A stretch of 32,153 bases of DNA from Prolixibacteraceae bacterium. GTDB lineage: Bacteria > Bacteroidota > Bacteroidia > Bacteroidales > Prolixibacteraceae. This document shows, piece after piece, positions 25,792 through 32,027 of the stretch. The notes under the pieces are model-generated. The model was not told the origin of the DNA and did not search any database. It saw only the letters and a list, made by a program, of their open reading frames with translations. The DNA lies in the NCBI GenBank assembly GCA_023229575.1, contig JALNYZ010000041.1:1-32153 (forward strand), given 5' to 3'. Each line of letters begins with the position of its first letter. Position 1 is the stretch's first letter. Both the position numbers and the translations under genes were made by a program.

Positions 25792-26562
25792 TCAGAATTT
25801 CAGGTGTTTGACCGATCTTCCATCGTTGATGATTTCCATCAATGCGCTAATCCCAACCTCCAGATGGGTATTCACAAAAAGGCGGGTAACCTCCTTGTCG
25901 CTCTCCTGGGTTTTTACACCGGTCGAAATCATGGGTTGATCGGAGACCAACAGCAATGCTCCACTGGGAATCGAATTACAAAAACCTACCGTGAAAATGG
26001 TCGCGGTTTCCATATCAATGGCTATGGCACGTGTCTTAATCAGATATTTTTTGAATCGCTCATCATACTCCCAAACCCTTTTGTTGGTAGTGAAGACGGT
26101 GCCGGTCCAGTAATCGAGTCCAAGGTCGCGAATGGTGGAGGAGACAGCACGCTGTAGGCTGAAAGCAGGTAGTGCAGGCACTTCAGGCGGTAAATAATCG
26201 TTGGAGGTTCCATCGCTTCGGATCGCAGCAATAGGAAGAATTAAATTGCCAAGCTCGCTTTTGCGTTTCAAGCCACCGCATTTGCCTAGAAACAGTACAG
26301 CATCCGGTAATACTGCGCTGAGCAGGTCCATGATGGTGGCAGCATTGGGGCTACCCATTCCAAAGTTGATGATGGTGATGCCATTGGCGCTTGCATTGGG
26401 CATGGATTTGTCCTCCCCAATAATCGGAACGCCAAATTTTTCGGCGAAGTTCTCTATATATCCCTGGAAATTTGTCAGCAGGATGTGTTTGGTAAATTGA
26501 TCAAGCGCTCTACCCGTGTATCGGGGCAACCAATTCTTAACAATCTCTTCTTTCGTCTTCAT
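25792..26562 (-). CDS. amn: AMP nucleosidase
   Basis: It hydrolyses AMP to adenine and ribose 5-phosphate. The 256-residue protein belongs to the short Bacteroidota type, which has only the nucleoside phosphorylase fold. Motifs are FGMGSPNAATIMDLL, LGKCGGL, GNLILPIAAIRSDGTSNDYL, the substrate-binding IDMETATIF and LLVSDQP. The ATG at 26562 is chosen rather than a GTG five codons upstream (26577), because that GTG lies inside the likely -7 promoter box. It is the first gene of the holA-rhomboid unit. Confidence 0.9.
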   Translation of the reverse strand: MKTKEEIVKNWLPRYTGRALDQFTKHILLTNFQGYIENFAEKFGVPIIGEDKSMPNASANGITIINFGMGSPNAATIMDLLSAVLPDAVLFLGKCGGLKRKSELGNLILPIAAIRSDGTSNDYLPPEVPALPAFSLQRAVSSTIRDLGLDYWTGTVFTTNKRVWEYDERFKKYLIKTRAIAIDMETATIFTVGFCNSIPSGALLLVSDQPMISTGVKTQESDKEVTRLFVNTHLEVGISALMEIINDGRSVKHLKF

Positions 26563-26576
26563 TTGAGGCTTTTCCA

Positions 26577-26584
26577 CAAAATTA
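26577..26584 (-). promoter_or_regulatory. Bacteroidota -7 box (TAATTTTG) for amn-holA-rhomboid
   Basis: The complement of 26577-26584 matches TAnnTTTG, 14 bases before the ATG at 26562. The resulting leader would be only a few bases long. Confidence 0.5.
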
Positions 26585-26669
26585 CCTGCTTTTTACATTA
26601 AGTTCGCTGAAATGGAAATAAAAATTTAGATTTAACCTTAATTATTTATATTCTTAGTGTATCCATCCA

Positions 26670-27125
26670 ATGACCCAGCTTAATCTTCCTTCCTATGAAT
26701 TCAGAATCACCCGGCGGGACGGCAAATCGCTGATATTTGATGCCTTTCGTCGACGATGGGTTAAGTTGAATCCGGAAGAGTGGGTGCGGCAGCATTTTGT
26801 GCGGTACCTGGTTGAAGTGAAGCAATATCCCGCAAACTTGGTGGCAATTGAACATTCACTGCAAATCAACCGGCAGGATTTTCGCGCAGATGCAGTGGTC
26901 TTTTCGACTTCCGGTCAGCCTTTGTTGGTTTTGGAATGCAAGGCGCCTGAAGTCAAGATCACACAAAAGGTTTTCGATCAAATAGTCAGGTACAACTTTC
27001 AGTTTCAGGTCGATTTTTTGATTGTCACCAATGGACTGTCCCATTTCTGCTGCAAGATTGATAAACCCAATCTAACCTACGAATTTCTGCAGGAGATTCC
27101 GGGGTATGATGTGCTGATTAGTTGA
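26670..27125 (+). CDS. Stand-alone HsdR N-terminal (HSDR_N) PD-(D/E)xK domain protein
   Basis: A 151-residue protein consisting of little more than the nuclease domain of type I restriction HsdR subunits. The catalytic core is intact: Asp74 in FRADAVVF, Glu89 and Lys91 in LLVLECKAP, and the HSDR_N motif QxxxY (Gln104, Tyr108 in QIVRY). No helicase, methylase or specificity subunit is near, so it is not part of a local restriction system. Similar small proteins are common in Bacteroidota near holA. The last six codons (DVLIS and stop) lie inside the left arm of a long inverted repeat. Confidence 0.88.
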   Translation: MTQLNLPSYEFRITRRDGKSLIFDAFRRRWVKLNPEEWVRQHFVRYLVEVKQYPANLVAIEHSLQINRQDFRADAVVFSTSGQPLLVLECKAPEVKITQKVFDQIVRYNFQFQVDFLIVTNGLSHFCCKIDKPNLTYEFLQEIPGYDVLIS

Positions 27126-27183
27126 TGTGTTGATGTGTTGATGTGATAATTCGCACATCAGCACATCAACTAATCAGCACATC
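27108..27183. terminator. Long inverted repeat, likely bidirectional terminator, of the GATGTGCTGATTAG family
   Basis: Perfect 22-base arms (27108-27129 and 27162-27183) are separated by 32 bases that themselves contain GATGTG/CACATC copies. The element fills the space between the convergent HsdR-N and GNAT genes; the left arm includes the HsdR-N stop codon and the right arm ends two bases from the GNAT stop. No U-run follows, so termination would rely on the very stable hairpin. The same unit makes up the array at 30916-31057. Confidence 0.6.
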
Positions 27184-27184
27184 A

Positions 27185-27718
27185 TCACATTTCTTTCCTC
27201 CACAACTGCATCAAGTGTTCATCCTTCCAAATTCCCTCGTCCCGAATCCACTCTTTTTTTGTTCCGGTCAATTGAAATCCCGCTTTGGAGAACAACTTCA
27301 GACTTGCTTCATTTCCGGTCAAAATATTGGCATAAATCTGGTGGATTCCAAGCTTCTCAAAACAATAACGTACCATAAGATTAAGAGCGGATGTGGCATA
27401 TCCTTTTGATCTGTCTTTCTTGTTGTGGATCAAAATACCAATCCCAACACGTTGATTTATCGGATCAAAATCAAACAGATCAATCGCACCGACACTCTTG
27501 CCAACATTGGGAGATATCATCAGCCGGAGCTGTTTGGCAGCGTAAATATCTTTGTCAGAATCTTTGATATACAAAGCAAGAACGTGTTTCGAAAAGGGGG
27601 AGATGGTTTGGCTCACAGTCCAATTATCTTCGCTGTTTTCCCATTCGTACAGCAAATCGATATCCTCAGGCTCCAGGGCCCTTAAGGTGATCAGGTCGTC
27701 TTTCAGGAATGGCTTCAT
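27185..27718 (-). CDS. GNAT family N-acetyltransferase (RimL/SpeG-like)
   Basis: A 177-residue single-domain acetyltransferase. The acetyl-CoA pyrophosphate loop is RSKGYA (103-108), preceded by the beta-4 strand RVGIGILIH and followed by CFEKLGIHQIYANILTGNEASLKLFSKAGFQ, the usual N-x-S-x-x-x-x-x-K-x-G-F pattern. The N-terminal LITLRALEPEDIDLLYEWEN is typical of ribosomal-protein or polyamine acetyltransferases. It is 10 bases downstream of recR and probably in the same transcript. Substrate not predictable from sequence alone. Confidence 0.9.
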   Translation of the reverse strand: MKPFLKDDLITLRALEPEDIDLLYEWENSEDNWTVSQTISPFSKHVLALYIKDSDKDIYAAKQLRLMISPNVGKSVGAIDLFDFDPINQRVGIGILIHNKKDRSKGYATSALNLMVRYCFEKLGIHQIYANILTGNEASLKLFSKAGFQLTGTKKEWIRDEGIWKDEHLMQLWRKEM

Positions 27719-27728
27719 GAAATAATTA

Positions 27729-28352
27729 TCAGGAGATTACTTGTTCGTACAACAGCCGGTTGACGATCGAACGCCCGAGGGTAACTTCATCGGTAAATTC
27801 CAATTCATCACCAACAGAGACACCCCGTGCAAGTGTTGTAATTCTTATGTTGCTGTTTTTGAGTTTTTTAAAAAGATAAAAATTGGTGCTGTCACCTTCC
27901 ATGGTGGTACTTAATGCAAAGATTACCTCACGGATCCCGTATTCTTCAACCCTTTTGAGCAGGGAGTCAATTTCAAGGTCCGCGGGACCAATGCCGTCCA
28001 TGGGTGAGATAATGCCACCGAGTACATGGTATACGCCCCGGTATTGTTGGGTGTTTTCTATCGACATGACGTCCCTGATGTTTTCCACCACACAGACAAC
28101 TCCTTGATCACGTGAATGGTTGCCACAAATATTGCATACGTCACCATCAGAAATATTGTGACAATGCTTGCAGTGCTTTACCTCATCCCTGAGTTGGGTC
28201 AAGGCCTCACTAAAACGGTGCACCTCTTCAGGATCTTTCCTAAGAAGGTGCAAAACAAGTCGTAAGGCAGTCTTTTTACCGATCCCTGGTAGCTTTGAAA
28301 ACTCATTGACTGCGTTTTCAAGTAATTTTGATGGAAAGTGGTCGATGCTCAT
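27729..28352 (-). CDS. recR: Recombination protein RecR
   Basis: RecR with RecO loads RecA on gapped DNA. The 207-residue protein is full length. It has the N-terminal helix-hairpin-helix (LPGIGKKTALRL at 21-32) and a four-Cys zinc finger (Cys61, Cys64, Cys73, Cys76). The Toprim domain begins at GVVCVVENIRDVMSIE, and HVLGGIISPMDGIGP and the C-terminal LARGVSVGDELEFTDEVTLG are family signatures. A -7 promoter box lies 18 bases upstream. Confidence 0.97.
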   Translation of the reverse strand: MSIDHFPSKLLENAVNEFSKLPGIGKKTALRLVLHLLRKDPEEVHRFSEALTQLRDEVKHCKHCHNISDGDVCNICGNHSRDQGVVCVVENIRDVMSIENTQQYRGVYHVLGGIISPMDGIGPADLEIDSLLKRVEEYGIREVIFALSTTMEGDSTNFYLFKKLKNSNIRITTLARGVSVGDELEFTDEVTLGRSIVNRLLYEQVIS

Positions 28353-28369
28353 ATTTTAAATAGTCTTCT

Positions 28370-28377
28370 CAAAAATA
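28370..28377 (-). promoter_or_regulatory. Bacteroidota -7 box (TATTTTTG) for recR-GNAT
   Basis: The complement of 28370-28377 matches TAnnTTTG and lies 17 bases before the recR start. The ATTAAAA repeat array begins 13 bases further upstream and covers the place where the -33 element would be. Confidence 0.5.
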
Positions 28378-28390
28378 ACAACAGTTAATG

Positions 28391-28432
28391 ATTAAAAATT
28401 AAAAATTAAAAATTAAAAATTAAAAATTAAAA
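28391..28432 (+). repeat. Heptanucleotide tandem repeat (ATTAAAA x 6)
   Basis: Six perfect ATTAAAA units lie upstream of recR in the divergent gap with the Spy-like gene. Positioned near the recR -33 region, a change in copy number would move upstream promoter contacts by whole 7-base steps. Confidence 0.85.
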
Positions 28433-28540
28433 ATTGCGTTATGATTGGCATTCCCAATTAATAAATTGCATAAAAATTTTTTGTTCATCTGAAATAGTTA
28501 TAAAGCACGGATGATTAGTGCTTTGAGTAATTTGCTATCT

Positions 28541-28560
28541 GTAATTTGTAATTTGTAATT
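28541..28560 (+). repeat. Heptanucleotide repeat (GTAATTT, nearly 3 units)
   Basis: Two full GTAATTT units and a six-base third copy lie about 62 bases before the Spy-like gene. They are the same family as the array at 23193-23220. Confidence 0.6.
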
Positions 28561-28622
28561 GCTTCAGGTTAAACCATATTGGTTCAATGGAGTCAAACGG
28601 TCACATCTAAAAAAAATAAATT

Positions 28623-29003
28623 ATGACAAAAAAATTATTTTTGGTATCATCTGTCATTTTGATGATGGTTTTTACCACTTTTGGACAAGGCCCTCAAGGT
28701 GGACGTCCTAACTGGACTCCGGAAGATATGGCCAAACGTCAAACTGAGATGATCGTAAAAGCTACAGGAATTGACGCTGCCACTACTGCCAAAGTTGCAG
28801 CCATCAGCTTGAAATACGCCAAAGAGATTGCAGCGCTTCGTGAAAAATATACAGATCGTGAAGCGCGTCGAGAACCAATGAAAGCCATGAACGAAAAAAG
28901 GGATGCTGAATTGAAAACAGTTTTAACAGCAGAGCAGTTCACGAAATTTCAGGAAGCCCAAGCCGAAATGCGCAAAAATATGCAAGGTGGCGGTTCTCGC
29001 TAG
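28623..29003 (+). CDS. Small secreted Spy/CpxP-like protein
   Basis: A 126-residue protein with a clear signal peptide (about 1-21, ending near TTFGQG). A helical, highly charged body follows. The region QTEMIVKATGIDAATTAKVAAISLKY and the later ELKTVLTAEQFTKFQEAQAEM resemble the LTxxQ-type helices of Spy/CpxP periplasmic chaperones and the Bacteroidota DUF4890-like group. A Gly-rich tail (QGGGSR) ends it. No Cys. It stands alone, followed by a strong terminator. Function beyond a periplasmic chaperone or stress-like role is not supported. Confidence 0.75.
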   Translation: MTKKLFLVSSVILMMVFTTFGQGPQGGRPNWTPEDMAKRQTEMIVKATGIDAATTAKVAAISLKYAKEIAALREKYTDREARREPMKAMNEKRDAELKTVLTAEQFTKFQEAQAEMRKNMQGGGSR

Positions 29004-29021
29004 TTACTACAATTATTAGGT

Positions 29022-29057
29022 AAAAGCCTCGAATTCATTGTGATTCGGGGCTTTTTT
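29022..29057 (+). terminator. Rho-independent terminator after the Spy-like gene
   Basis: A 14-base stem with two G-T pairs (left 29022-29035, right 29042-29055; core AAAGCCTCGAAT and ATTCGGGGCTTT) is followed by a T-run to 29057. It lies 18 bases after the stop codon. Confidence 0.9.
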
Positions 29058-29072
29058 GTTTGGACAAACTAT

Positions 29073-29148
29073 GAAACAAAGAAACAGTGAAACAGAGAAA
29101 CGGAGATGATTGACTCGCAGTTTCTCTGTTTCCCCGTTTCCCCTGTTC
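29073..29148. repeat. Octanucleotide repeat (GAAACAGA type) arranged as a hairpin
   Basis: Four 8-base units (29073-29104) face inverted copies of the same unit (from 29120). The best stem is 13 perfect base pairs, 29089-29101 with 29120-29132, around an 18-base loop. It lies between the convergent Spy-like and cytidine deaminase genes and could end transcription of the deaminase gene. Confidence 0.65.
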
Positions 29149-29154
29149 TAGTTT

Positions 29155-29640
29155 TCACTTCCCCATATCTTCTTTCTTGAACCGAAAAGGAAGCAATGTG
29201 TCAATTCCATTCATTACGGTGATGGTGGAACTCCCGTCAAGTATGATTTCCATCGGAATACCAAACAAATCCTCATATTCAGCCATCACCTGGCGGCAAC
29301 TGCCACATGGCTTGGCAAAACCTCCGAGAGTCACCGAATTGGAAACAGTTGAAACGGCTATTGCGATAAACACTTCTCCCGGGAACCTGGAGGATGCGTA
29401 AAACATCGCAGTTCTTTCTGCACACAATCCAGAAGGATAGGCTGCATTTTCCTGATTATTTCCAGTCACAATTTCCCCGTTTCCGAGTAAGACGGCTGCC
29501 CCGACACGATAGCCCGAGTAGGGGGCATAGGCCCTTTGGGCGGCTTCCCTGGCCTTAAGTATCAATTGGTGCATGCTCAAAGGCAATTCTTCAAGTGATT
29601 GGTATATTTTAATTTTGAATTTCAATTGTATCTCCTTCAT
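29155..29640 (-). CDS. cdd: Cytidine deaminase
   Basis: It deaminates cytidine and deoxycytidine to uridine forms in pyrimidine salvage. The 161-residue protein is the small homotetrameric type. The zinc site is intact: Cys73-Ala-Glu75 in GLCAERTA and PCGSC (Cys112, Cys115). The substrate-binding YSGYRVGAAVLLGNGEIVTGNNQENAAYPSG region at 41-71 is typical. About 20 extra residues precede the domain. A -7 promoter box lies 22 bases upstream of the start. Confidence 0.96.
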   Translation of the reverse strand: MKEIQLKFKIKIYQSLEELPLSMHQLILKAREAAQRAYAPYSGYRVGAAVLLGNGEIVTGNNQENAAYPSGLCAERTAMFYASSRFPGEVFIAIAVSTVSNSVTLGGFAKPCGSCRQVMAEYEDLFGIPMEIILDGSSTITVMNGIDTLLPFRFKKEDMGK

Positions 29641-29661
29641 GCCCGTCTTTTTTATTCAAAT

Positions 29662-29669
29662 CAAAAATA
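29662..29669 (-). promoter_or_regulatory. Bacteroidota -7 box (TATTTTTG) for cdd
   Basis: The complement of 29662-29669 matches TAnnTTTG, 21 bases before the cdd ATG. The TTGACAA-type repeat at 29689-29716 overlaps the area where a -33 TTG would be read. Confidence 0.5.
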
Positions 29670-29688
29670 CGCATATTCCATTAACTAT

Positions 29689-29716
29689 TTGACAATTGAC
29701 AATTGAGAGTTGACAG
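29689..29716 (+). repeat. Heptanucleotide repeat (TTGACAA type, 4 units)
   Basis: Units TTGACAA, TTGACAA, TTGAGAG and TTGACAG lie in the divergent gap between cdd and the glucosaminidase gene. The reverse complement is the same unit as at 21128-21162. Confidence 0.7.
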
Positions 29717-29817
29717 TTATCATGAAAGTTTTGTCAACCAATTGTATTAAACCTGAGAATGTCCTAATTTTTCTGTTTTTGACCACTATGATTTGGGACA
29801 ACTTAGTGTCATTTTTT

Positions 29818-29825
29818 TAACTTTG
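29818..29825 (+). promoter_or_regulatory. Bacteroidota -7 box (TAACTTTG) for the glucosaminidase gene
   Basis: TAACTTTG matches TAnnTTTG. A TTTG at 29792-29795 lies 22 bases before it and may be the -33 element. The box ends only 10 bases before the first ATG, so the leader would be very short. Confidence 0.5.
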
Positions 29826-29835
29826 GTGCAAATTT

Positions 29836-30825
29836 ATGCTGATGGGGAAAGTGGTTCGACTGTTTTCAATTGTTTCAGGTTGGATGGTTTTTACATCAAA
29901 CCTTACGGCTGCATCCCCCCAAAAGTTGAGCAGGCAGGAGTACATCGACAAGTTTGCCAGAATCGCTGTTCAGGAGATGATTGAACACCACATTCCTGCA
30001 AGCATCACAATGGCGCAGGCCTGCCTCGAATCGTCGAATGGCAATTCTGAATTGACCCGACAATCAAACAACCATTTTGGCATCAAGTGCAGGAATAACT
30101 GGACAGGCCCGTCTGTTCGGCACAATGACGATGAGGCCAACGAATGTTTCAGAAAATACAAATCTGCTGAGGAATCCTTTCGCGATCATTCCGAGTTTAT
30201 TACCTCTGGCATTCGATATAGTTTTCTCTTTTCCTATGATATCAGGGATTTCAAAAAATGGGCCTATGGCCTTAAAAAGGCAGGTTATGCAACCGATCCC
30301 GGTTATCCGGCCAAACTGATTAAGATCATCGAAGATTTTAGGCTGTACGATTTGGATCAATTGGACTGGAAATATGTCAAAGCTAATGAAGGGAGGCGGT
30401 TTCATTTTTCGCTCTTCGGTTTCCTTAAAAAGAAATCACCAAGCCAAAACCTTGAGGTTGCCTCCGGCTATTTGCCCCGCTCCATTGAAAGAAGAAACGG
30501 GAGAAAGGCCTTTATTGCCATGGAGGGGGACGATTATACCCGTATTGCTGATGAGTTTGGCAAGAAAGACTGGCAAATATACCAATATAACGATGCTCAA
30601 TCGGGGGATAGGCCTGAAGCCGGTGAACCGGTCTTTCTGCAGGCTAAAAGATCAAAGGCCCCGAGAGGCAATGATTTCTATGTGGTTCAACAGGGAGAGA
30701 CGATGCGGTCCGTGGCGCAGTGGTATGGAGTAAAACTCTCATCGCTAAGAAAGATGAACAATCTGGATGAAACGCAGGAGGTGGTGCCGGGAACGACATT
30801 GTCACTCAGGAAGAGGATCAGATGA
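29836..30825 (+). CDS. Secreted glucosaminidase with C-terminal LysM domain
   Basis: A 329-residue peptidoglycan hydrolase. The N-terminal signal sequence is residues 1-26. The glucosaminidase domain (about 33-170) carries the catalytic Glu65 in AQACLESSNGNSEL, followed by NNHFGIKC and later YATDPGYPAKL, all typical of the family. A linker region of about 50 residues is followed by a degenerate LysM-like stretch (about 222-270) and a clear LysM domain (about 281-326, FYVVQQGETMRSVAQWYGV and PGTTLSL) that binds glycan chains. Both ATG 29836 and ATG 29842 are possible starts. It is transcribed alone and ends at the 16-bp repeat array. Confidence 0.92.
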   Translation: MLMGKVVRLFSIVSGWMVFTSNLTAASPQKLSRQEYIDKFARIAVQEMIEHHIPASITMAQACLESSNGNSELTRQSNNHFGIKCRNNWTGPSVRHNDDEANECFRKYKSAEESFRDHSEFITSGIRYSFLFSYDIRDFKKWAYGLKKAGYATDPGYPAKLIKIIEDFRLYDLDQLDWKYVKANEGRRFHFSLFGFLKKKSPSQNLEVASGYLPRSIERRNGRKAFIAMEGDDYTRIADEFGKKDWQIYQYNDAQSGDRPEAGEPVFLQAKRSKAPRGNDFYVVQQGETMRSVAQWYGVKLSSLRKMNNLDETQEVVPGTTLSLRKRIR

Positions 30826-30833
30826 TATATAGA

Positions 30834-31057
30834 TGTGGTGATTAGTTGATTAAATGATGTGCAGATGTCATGATGGTCGTCGATTGTTTTGCAATCAATT
30901 TTGAATTTGTTAATCAGCTAATCAGCACATCAACTAATCAGCACATCAGCTAATCAGCACATCAGCTAATCAGCACATCAGCTAATCAGCACATCAGCTA
31001 ATCAGCACATCAGCTAATCAGCACATCAACTAATCAGCACATCAGCTAATCGACATC
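30834..31057. repeat. 16-bp tandem repeat array with inverted flanking copy
   Basis: Eight units of AGCTAATCAGCACATC (two have AACT) run without spacers from 30916 to 31043, and a shortened ninth copy ends at 31057. An inverted copy at 30834-30852 (one mismatch) can pair with 30929-30947. The array lies between the convergent glucosaminidase and fmt genes and ends next to the fmt stop codon. It is the same family as the hairpin at 27108-27183. No spacers, so it is not a CRISPR array. Confidence 0.85.
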
Positions 31058-31058
31058 C

Positions 31059-32027
31059 TCAAACAGCATTGTAGGATTCGATCCCCGGGAATCCTCTCAG
31101 GAACTCCTCTATCCCCATCCTCTTTTTCCCTGCGAGTTGAAGGTCTGTAATGGAGAGATAACCATGTGCACAAGCAATTTTGGCATATTTCTTCTGATCG
31201 GAAAGAATGGTTCCCGGACTATTTCGATGGGAACATTTCTCCAAAGAGGCCCTGAAGATTTTGAGTATAATATTTTCTTTGGAGGGTGCCGACAATTCTG
31301 TCCATGCAGTTGGATACGGACTCAGTCCCCTTATTTTATTGTGGTTGAATTGTGCATCAAGCTGCCAGTCCACCCGGCAATCTTCCTTGAATATTTTGGG
31401 TGCGTGGAGCCGGTCCGGATCAATTTCCAATTTGTCCTGGGAAATGGGAGTCGCCGAGCCTTCCGCCAATGTATCAACTGTTTTCAGTACCAATTTGGCC
31501 CCAATTCCCATTAACTGATCGTGCAACTCCCCAACTGTTTGATCTGCTGAAATCTTAACCTTCTCAAAGAAAAGGATATTACCTGTATCGATCTCCTGCT
31601 TTAGAAGAAAAGTGGTGACACCACTTTCGGTATCTCCGTTCATGATGGCCCAGTTAAGGGGGGCGGCTCCACGGTATCTTGGCAAAAGCGAACCGTGCAG
31701 GTTGAAAGTTCCCATAGGAGGCATCTTCCAAACCACTTCGGGCAGCATGCGAAAAGCTACAACAATCTGTAGATCCGCACAAAGGGATTTAAGATCAGCG
31801 ATGAAAGTTTCGTCTTTGAGCTTTTCCGGCTGTAAAACAGGAAGTTGTCTGGCTAAAGCAAAGGTCTTAACAGCGGACTGCTGCATTTTCTGTCCCCGGC
31901 CGGCCGGTTTGTCAGGAGCGGTAACAACGCCAACAACTTGATAGCCATTTTCCAACAGGGCTGAAAGACTTGCCACCGCGAAATCCGGTGTTCCCATAAA
32001 GACGATACGAAGATCTTTGCCTGTCAT
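31059..32027 (-). CDS. fmt: Methionyl-tRNA formyltransferase
   Basis: It formylates the initiator Met-tRNA using 10-formyl-tetrahydrofolate. The 322-residue protein is full length. The catalytic residues are visible: Asn109 and His111 in FNLHGSLLPRYRGAAPLNWA, and Asp147 in QEIDTG. The N-terminal formyltransferase fold starts RIVFMGTPDFAV, and the loop that contacts tRNA follows as APDKPAGRGQKM. The C-terminal OB-like domain has KIRGLSPYPTAW. The ATG at 32027 is preceded immediately by a 9-bp tandem repeat, so no normal ribosome-binding region is seen. It is the last gene before the window edge. Confidence 0.96.
   Translation of the reverse strand: MTGKDLRIVFMGTPDFAVASLSALLENGYQVVGVVTAPDKPAGRGQKMQQSAVKTFALARQLPVLQPEKLKDETFIADLKSLCADLQIVVAFRMLPEVVWKMPPMGTFNLHGSLLPRYRGAAPLNWAIMNGDTESGVTTFLLKQEIDTGNILFFEKVKISADQTVGELHDQLMGIGAKLVLKTVDTLAEGSATPISQDKLEIDPDRLHAPKIFKEDCRVDWQLDAQFNHNKIRGLSPYPTAWTELSAPSKENIILKIFRASLEKCSHRNSPGTILSDQKKYAKIACAHGYLSITDLQLAGKKRMGIEEFLRGFPGIESYNAV

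Noticed and set aside
26670..27125. Remnant of a type I restriction system
   Set aside because: The gene is intact with catalytic motifs, has no neighbouring hsdM or hsdS fragments, and sits among housekeeping genes.
30916..31057. Possible CRISPR array
   Set aside because: The 16-bp units follow each other directly without spacers, and no cas genes are present.
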